The notes beneath the pieces are model-generated. The model saw nothing but the letters and a program-made list of their open reading frames with translations. It was not told the origin of the DNA and did not search any database. DNA of 9,534 bases from Chitinophagaceae bacterium (GTDB lineage: Bacteria; Bacteroidota; Bacteroidia; Chitinophagales; Chitinophagaceae): the NCBI GenBank assembly GCA_947378615.1, contig CANCKV010000086.1, positions 1 to 9,534 on the forward strand, read 5' to 3'. Positions 6,633-9,534 of the stretch are shown piece by piece. Both the position numbers and the translations under genes were made by a program. Numbering within the stretch: position 1 is the stretch's first letter; each line of letters begins with the position of its first letter.

Positions 6633-7277
6633 ATGATTTATCTTGATTCAAAAGTCGATACCATTCATTTTGGAAATCAATCAATCGAACTGCTTTTGCC
6701 CAATCAGGAAGAGGTAAAGAGGGTTTATAAAACTCTTTCTGAACAGAATTCAAATACACCATTTCCCTATTGGACACAGGTTTGGCCTTCTGCGATTGCT
6801 ATGGCACAATTCATTGTTCAAAATCCTCATTATTTTTTGGGAAAGCATGTTGTAGAACTTGCTGCAGGATTAGGTTTACCCTCTTTTGTTGTTGCTCAAT
6901 TTGCAAAAAATGTTTATTGTACAGATTACCTACAGGAAGCAGTTGAAGTGATGAAACAATCTGCTACTCTTAATAGAATTAAAAACATTTCCTGTGGATT
7001 AGTTGATTGGAATAATATTACTGAGGATTTTCCCAAAACAGATGTTGTATTATTGAGTGACATCAATTATAATCCCGATGATTTTGAATTACTTTTTAGG
7101 GTATTAACAACGTTCCTACAACAACATTGTCTTATAGTATTGACTACTCCTCAAAGATTGCTTGCAAAGCCTTTTATAGAAAAGTTGATGCCTTTTTGTA
7201 GTCTATCACAAGAAATAGAAATCATTCATTTAGGAAAAGAAGTGCCTATTTCAGTATTAGTGCTTAGTTTGAAATAA
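6633..7277 (+). CDS. Class I SAM-dependent methyltransferase, METTL/PrmA-like
   Basis: A 214-residue Rossmann-fold methyltransferase. PYWTQVWPSAIAMAQF (45-60) is the segment typical of the lysine/nicotinamide methyltransferase-like group (Methyltransf_16, ETFB-lysine and PrmA relatives). VVELAAGLGLPS (73-84) is motif I for SAM binding, Asp98 in VYCTDYL is the ribose-binding acid, VDWNN (124-128) is motif II-like, and LLSDINYNPDDF (140-151) corresponds to the post-motif with the SD/Y pattern. Relatives methylate lysine or other side chains of proteins, but its own target is unknown. It starts one base after the glycosyltransferase stop and has no promoter of its own, so it is second in that operon. 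It converges with the psi-like gene, with only 10 bp between stops and no hairpin visible. Confidence 0.85.
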   Translation: MIYLDSKVDTIHFGNQSIELLLPNQEEVKRVYKTLSEQNSNTPFPYWTQVWPSAIAMAQFIVQNPHYFLGKHVVELAAGLGLPSFVVAQFAKNVYCTDYLQEAVEVMKQSATLNRIKNISCGLVDWNNITEDFPKTDVVLLSDINYNPDDFELLFRVLTTFLQQHCLIVLTTPQRLLAKPFIEKLMPFCSLSQEIEIIHLGKEVPISVLVLSLK

Positions 7278-7287
7278 ATACAATTTT

Positions 7288-7926
7288 TTATATGCCAAAC
7301 ATCTTCTTCAAGCTCGTCCAGAGCTTAGTTTTTTCCACCTTGACTTCATCAGTTGTACCTAGCATCGCTGATAAGGAGGGTGCTAAAAGAAAGGTTGTAT
7401 TATTGTAATTCTGCACCTGATAATTAGGAATGACAAAAGATAAATTGATTTCCTTACAGTCAACTTCAAACATGATTAAATGACGTGGAGAGGTTGCAGT
7501 TAAAATATCTGCAAAATTAATTTTGTTGTGTGCCAAATTGATGATTGCAACATCGCCAATATTCAGTTTGCAAGCACCTAAAATATTGGTTAAAAACTGC
7601 AGCCACTCCTCCCTTAAATAGACTGACTCTTTATCCTTTACAAGTATGGTTACATTTTTAAGATTATTTCCTAAATACAATTCTTTTGGCGGTGTGAATA
7701 CTAGTGGCTTTTGAGCTATAACAATTGTTTCTGTTTGTTCTACAACTTCTTTTACAGGAATGGAATGTTTAGCAACCTCAACTTTTGAAACACTTTCAAG
7801 TGGTGTAACGGATGGAACTATGTTTACAACTGATTCTTTTTGTTTCATCTCAGAGGTAATAACAAGATTATCTGTGAAAAGATTCGCAATTATAAAGTCG
7901 GGCAATTCTATTTTATCGAGATTCAT
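7288..7926 (-). CDS. Uncharacterised protein with a possible uracil-DNA-glycosylase-like/DNA polymerase III psi-like C-terminal domain
   Basis: No confident family match for this 212-residue protein. Its N-terminus NLDKIELPDFIIANLFTDNLV (2-22) looks like a short conserved peptide. Residues 23-80 are a Val/Glu/Thr/Pro-rich, probably disordered linker. The folded part is about 85-212. WLQFLTNILGACKLNIGDVAIIN (108-130) resembles the helix plus IxLxxxDVYITN strand of UDG families 4/5 and of HolD. RHLIMFEV (148-155) resembles the following strand, LLAPSLSAML (180-189) occupies the HPSxLL place, and KTKLWTSLKKMF (199-210) is like the KRxxWxxLK C-terminal helix. The catalytic histidine is absent, as in HolD. 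A replisome role is therefore possible but unproven. It is divergent from ilvE and convergent with the methyltransferase. Confidence 0.6.
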   Translation of the reverse strand: MNLDKIELPDFIIANLFTDNLVITSEMKQKESVVNIVPSVTPLESVSKVEVAKHSIPVKEVVEQTETIVIAQKPLVFTPPKELYLGNNLKNVTILVKDKESVYLREEWLQFLTNILGACKLNIGDVAIINLAHNKINFADILTATSPRHLIMFEVDCKEINLSFVIPNYQVQNYNNTTFLLAPSLSAMLGTTDEVKVEKTKLWTSLKKMFGI

Positions 7927-7970
7927 TGTAAGTTTTATTATTTAGTTAACCAACTCTTTTTATTTTTTAG

Positions 7971-7992
7971 TTTATTTGCAAATATTACGTAA
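7971..7992. promoter_or_regulatory. Paired palindromes in the divergent ilvE promoter region
   Basis: Within the 93 bp between the divergent psi-like and ilvE starts lie two perfect 8-bp palindromes, TTTGCAAA (7975-7982) and TTACGTAA (7985-7992). The first gives TTTATTTG on plus (7971-7978) and AATATTTG on minus, each one change from TAnnTTTG, so it could serve both genes. The distances to the start codons (about 40-50 nt) are longer than at the other promoters here. Confidence 0.3.
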
Positions 7993-8019
7993 TAAAACTA
8001 CAGCAATAAATAAATTGAG

Positions 8020-9084
8020 ATGGCAGAAGCGGTAAAGATAAATATAACTAAAGTAACAAAAAGCAAATTACAGGATTTAGACTTTGGGAATCTTCCTTTT
8101 GGCAAATATTTTACCGACCACATGTTAGTGGCAAGGTATGCTGACGGCGCTTGGCAAAGTGTGGAAATTAAACCTTATCAACCACTTTTATTGGAGCCGT
8201 CAATTGTTGCTATTCATTATGGACAATCTATTTTTGAAGGTATAAAGGCGTATAGATACGAAAATGGGGATGCTGTTATTTTCCGTCCTCAAGATAATTT
8301 TAAAAGATTTAATATTTCTGCCGATAGAATGTGCATGCCTGAAGTACCCGAAGAAATCTTTTTGGGTGGTATGAAAGAACTTATCAATCTTGATAAGGAG
8401 TGGATTCCTACTGCTGCTGACCATTCTTTATATATTAGACCCTTTATGTTTGCTACCGATGAAATTATCGGGGTAAAGCCTTCTGAAAATTATTTATTTA
8501 TTATTATTCTTAGTCCAACAGGTCCCTATTATTCTGCACCAATGAAGATATGTGTGGAAGAGGTTTATACCCGTGCTGCACCGGGGGGAGTGGGCTTTGC
8601 GAAGAATGCAGGTAACTATGGAGCAAGTTTGAAGGCAACTGTAATTGCCAAACAAAAAGGCTATGACCAAATTTTATGGACGGATGCCTTTGAACATAAA
8701 TGGCTGCAAGAAGTTGGTACAATGAATGTTTTCTTTGTTATTGACAATGTAGCAATTACTCCTTCATTGGAAGAAGGAACAATTTTAGCAGGTGTAACAA
8801 GAGATACTGCAATCACTGTTTTGAAGGAGATGGGTATTAAAGTAGAGGAAAGGAAAATAAGCATTGATGAATTGGTGGAGGCTTATGCTGACGGAAAATT
8901 CCAGGAAGCTTTTGGTACGGGTACTGCTGCTACTATTTCTTTGATCCAAGAATTGAAATATAAAGACTCAATACTAAGTTTTGATTTGAATAAATTGTCT
9001 ATTGCTCCTGCACTAAAGGAAAGATTGGATGACATTAGAACCGGAAAAGTCAAAGAAAATCACGGTTGGATGGTTAAGATTTAG
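8020..9084 (+). CDS. ilvE: Branched-chain amino acid aminotransferase
   Basis: A 354-residue fold-type IV PLP enzyme of the longer, eukaryote-like BCAT class. It interconverts leucine, isoleucine and valine with their 2-oxo acids, using glutamate/2-oxoglutarate, in the cytoplasm. HYGQSIFEGIKAYR (66-79) is the substrate-side start, and FNISADRMCMPEVP (97-110) and LYIRPFMFATDE (137-148) are typical. Lys195 in FAKNAGNYGASLKA is the PLP Schiff-base lysine. LQEVGTMNVFFV (229-240) has the Glu231 that contacts the pyridine nitrogen. GTILAGVTRDTAI (253-265) and EAFGTGTAATIS (296-307) bind the phosphate and complete the site. Length and motifs are intact. Nothing else of the ilv/leu pathway is adjacent; rpsL follows after 148 bp under its own promoter. 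The ATG at 8020 follows an A-rich leader. Confidence 0.95.
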   Translation: MAEAVKINITKVTKSKLQDLDFGNLPFGKYFTDHMLVARYADGAWQSVEIKPYQPLLLEPSIVAIHYGQSIFEGIKAYRYENGDAVIFRPQDNFKRFNISADRMCMPEVPEEIFLGGMKELINLDKEWIPTAADHSLYIRPFMFATDEIIGVKPSENYLFIIILSPTGPYYSAPMKICVEEVYTRAAPGGVGFAKNAGNYGASLKATVIAKQKGYDQILWTDAFEHKWLQEVGTMNVFFVIDNVAITPSLEEGTILAGVTRDTAITVLKEMGIKVEERKISIDELVEAYADGKFQEAFGTGTAATISLIQELKYKDSILSFDLNKLSIAPALKERLDDIRTGKVKENHGWMVKI

Positions 9085-9119
9085 TTTTTTATGCTTAAAA
9101 AATGCTTTTAGTGAGGATT

Positions 9120-9143
9120 AACAGACATTAAAAGCCTGTTTTT
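9120..9143 (+). terminator. Weak candidate terminator after ilvE
   Basis: AACAG (9120-9124) can pair with CTGTT (9136-9140), leading into T to 9143. The stem is only five base pairs, so the call is tentative. It is the best hairpin between ilvE and the rpsL promoter. Confidence 0.3.
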
Positions 9144-9173
9144 AATATTATTTTGAAATTATTCATGAATTTA

Positions 9174-9205
9174 TTTGGAAGTTGTGCTCTAGGCTGTTAC
9201 TTTTG
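9174..9205 (+). promoter_or_regulatory. Bacteroidota-type promoter of rpsL (str operon)
   Basis: TTTG at 9174-9177, a 20-bp spacer, then TACTTTTG at 9198-9205 exactly match the phylum consensus TTTG-N19-21-TAnnTTTG. Transcription should start a few bases downstream, giving a leader of roughly 20 nt before the ATG at 9233. This is the clearest promoter in the window. Confidence 0.75.
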
Positions 9206-9232
9206 CCGTCCGAAAAAAAATATAAGGTTAGA

Positions 9233-9534
9233 ATGCCTACAATACAACAATTAGTAAGAAAAGGTCGTGATATAATCAGGGCTAAAAGTAAGTCAAGAGC
9301 TTTGGATGCGTGTCCTCAGCGTCGTGGTGTTTGTACCAGGGTTTATACAACTACTCCCAAGAAACCAAACTCTGCGTTACGTAAGGTAGCAAAAGTGCGC
9401 TTGACTAATAAGATAGAAGATATTGCCTATATCCCCGGAGAAGGGCATAATTTGCAAGAGCACTCAATCGTTTTGATACGTGGAGGTCGTGTGAAGGATT
9501 TACCTGGAGTACGTTATCATATCGTTCGTGGTAG
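9233..9534 (+). CDS. rpsL: 30S ribosomal protein S12 (3' end outside window)
   Basis: One hundred codons of S12 are present and open at the window end; the family has about 124-137 residues. S12 lies at the decoding centre of the small subunit. Signature stretches are [13 protein letters not shown] (1-13), [22 protein letters not shown] (27-48) and [13 protein letters not shown] (66-78), followed by [18 protein letters not shown] to residue 100. Lys43 and Lys88, the positions where changes cause streptomycin resistance, are both lysine, so the sequence predicts the sensitive form. Asp89, methylthiolated in some bacteria, is present. In most bacteria rpsG and fusA follow, so this is probably the first gene of a str operon. 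It has its own clear promoter, and an A-rich leader rather than a Shine-Dalgarno site. Confidence 0.98.
   Translation, partial: MPTIQQLVRKGRDIIRAKSKSRALDACPQRRGVCTRVYTTTPKKPNSALRKVAKVRLTNKIEDIAYIPGEGHNLQEHSIVLIRGGRVKDLPGVRYHIVRG

Noticed and set aside
1..9534. A defence, prophage, biosynthetic or other accessory island
   Set aside because: Composition is uniform and genes are housekeeping or common metabolic types. No nuclease, integrase, toxin, phage or transposase sequence was seen.

Overview
The window is AT-rich chromosomal DNA from a member of the Bacteroidota, most likely the Chitinophagales/Chitinophagaceae, although the genus cannot be fixed from sequence alone. Evidence: Shine-Dalgarno sites are absent and start codons sit in A-rich leaders; a textbook Bacteroidota promoter (TTTG-N20-TAnnTTTG) precedes rpsL; and the gene content fits the phylum (GH43 with a discoidin-like tail, bacterial deoxyhypusine-synthase-like protein, stand-alone LpxD-like acyltransferase, rpsL opening a str-type operon).

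Layout, left to right. A secreted GH43 glycosidase runs leftward off the window (1-1447, minus). It diverges from a deoxyhypusine-synthase-like gene (1651-2625, plus). That gene converges with a PfkB-family kinase (2714-3634, minus) across a long perfect hairpin made of heptamer repeats (2636-2710). A non-coding stretch of about 360 bp follows, then an LpxD-like hexapeptide-repeat acyltransferase (3997-4947, plus). Next come AT-rich inverted and direct repeats (4959-5033) and two small uncertain ORFs (5041-5301 minus, 5293-5478 plus). A two-gene unit encodes a MurG-like GT-B glycosyltransferase and a class I SAM methyltransferase (5531-7277, plus). It converges with an unrecognised 212-residue protein (7288-7926, minus) whose C-terminal half resembles the degenerate uracil-DNA-glycosylase fold of DNA polymerase III psi. 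The last genes are a branched-chain aminotransferase (ilvE, 8020-9084, plus) and the start of rpsL (9233 onward, plus), which leaves the window.

The genes do not form one pathway. Several touch housekeeping functions: lipid A or envelope acylation, branched-chain amino acid synthesis, translation, possibly polyamine chemistry. The GH43 enzyme serves polysaccharide use. I see no defence island, prophage, CRISPR array, transposase, tRNA or rRNA. The points most worth a second look are the psi/UDG-like protein, the altered active sites of the DHS-like and LpxD-like proteins, the hairpins between convergent genes, and a recurrent TAnnTT(T/C)G element found 20-27 nt upstream of five start codons.
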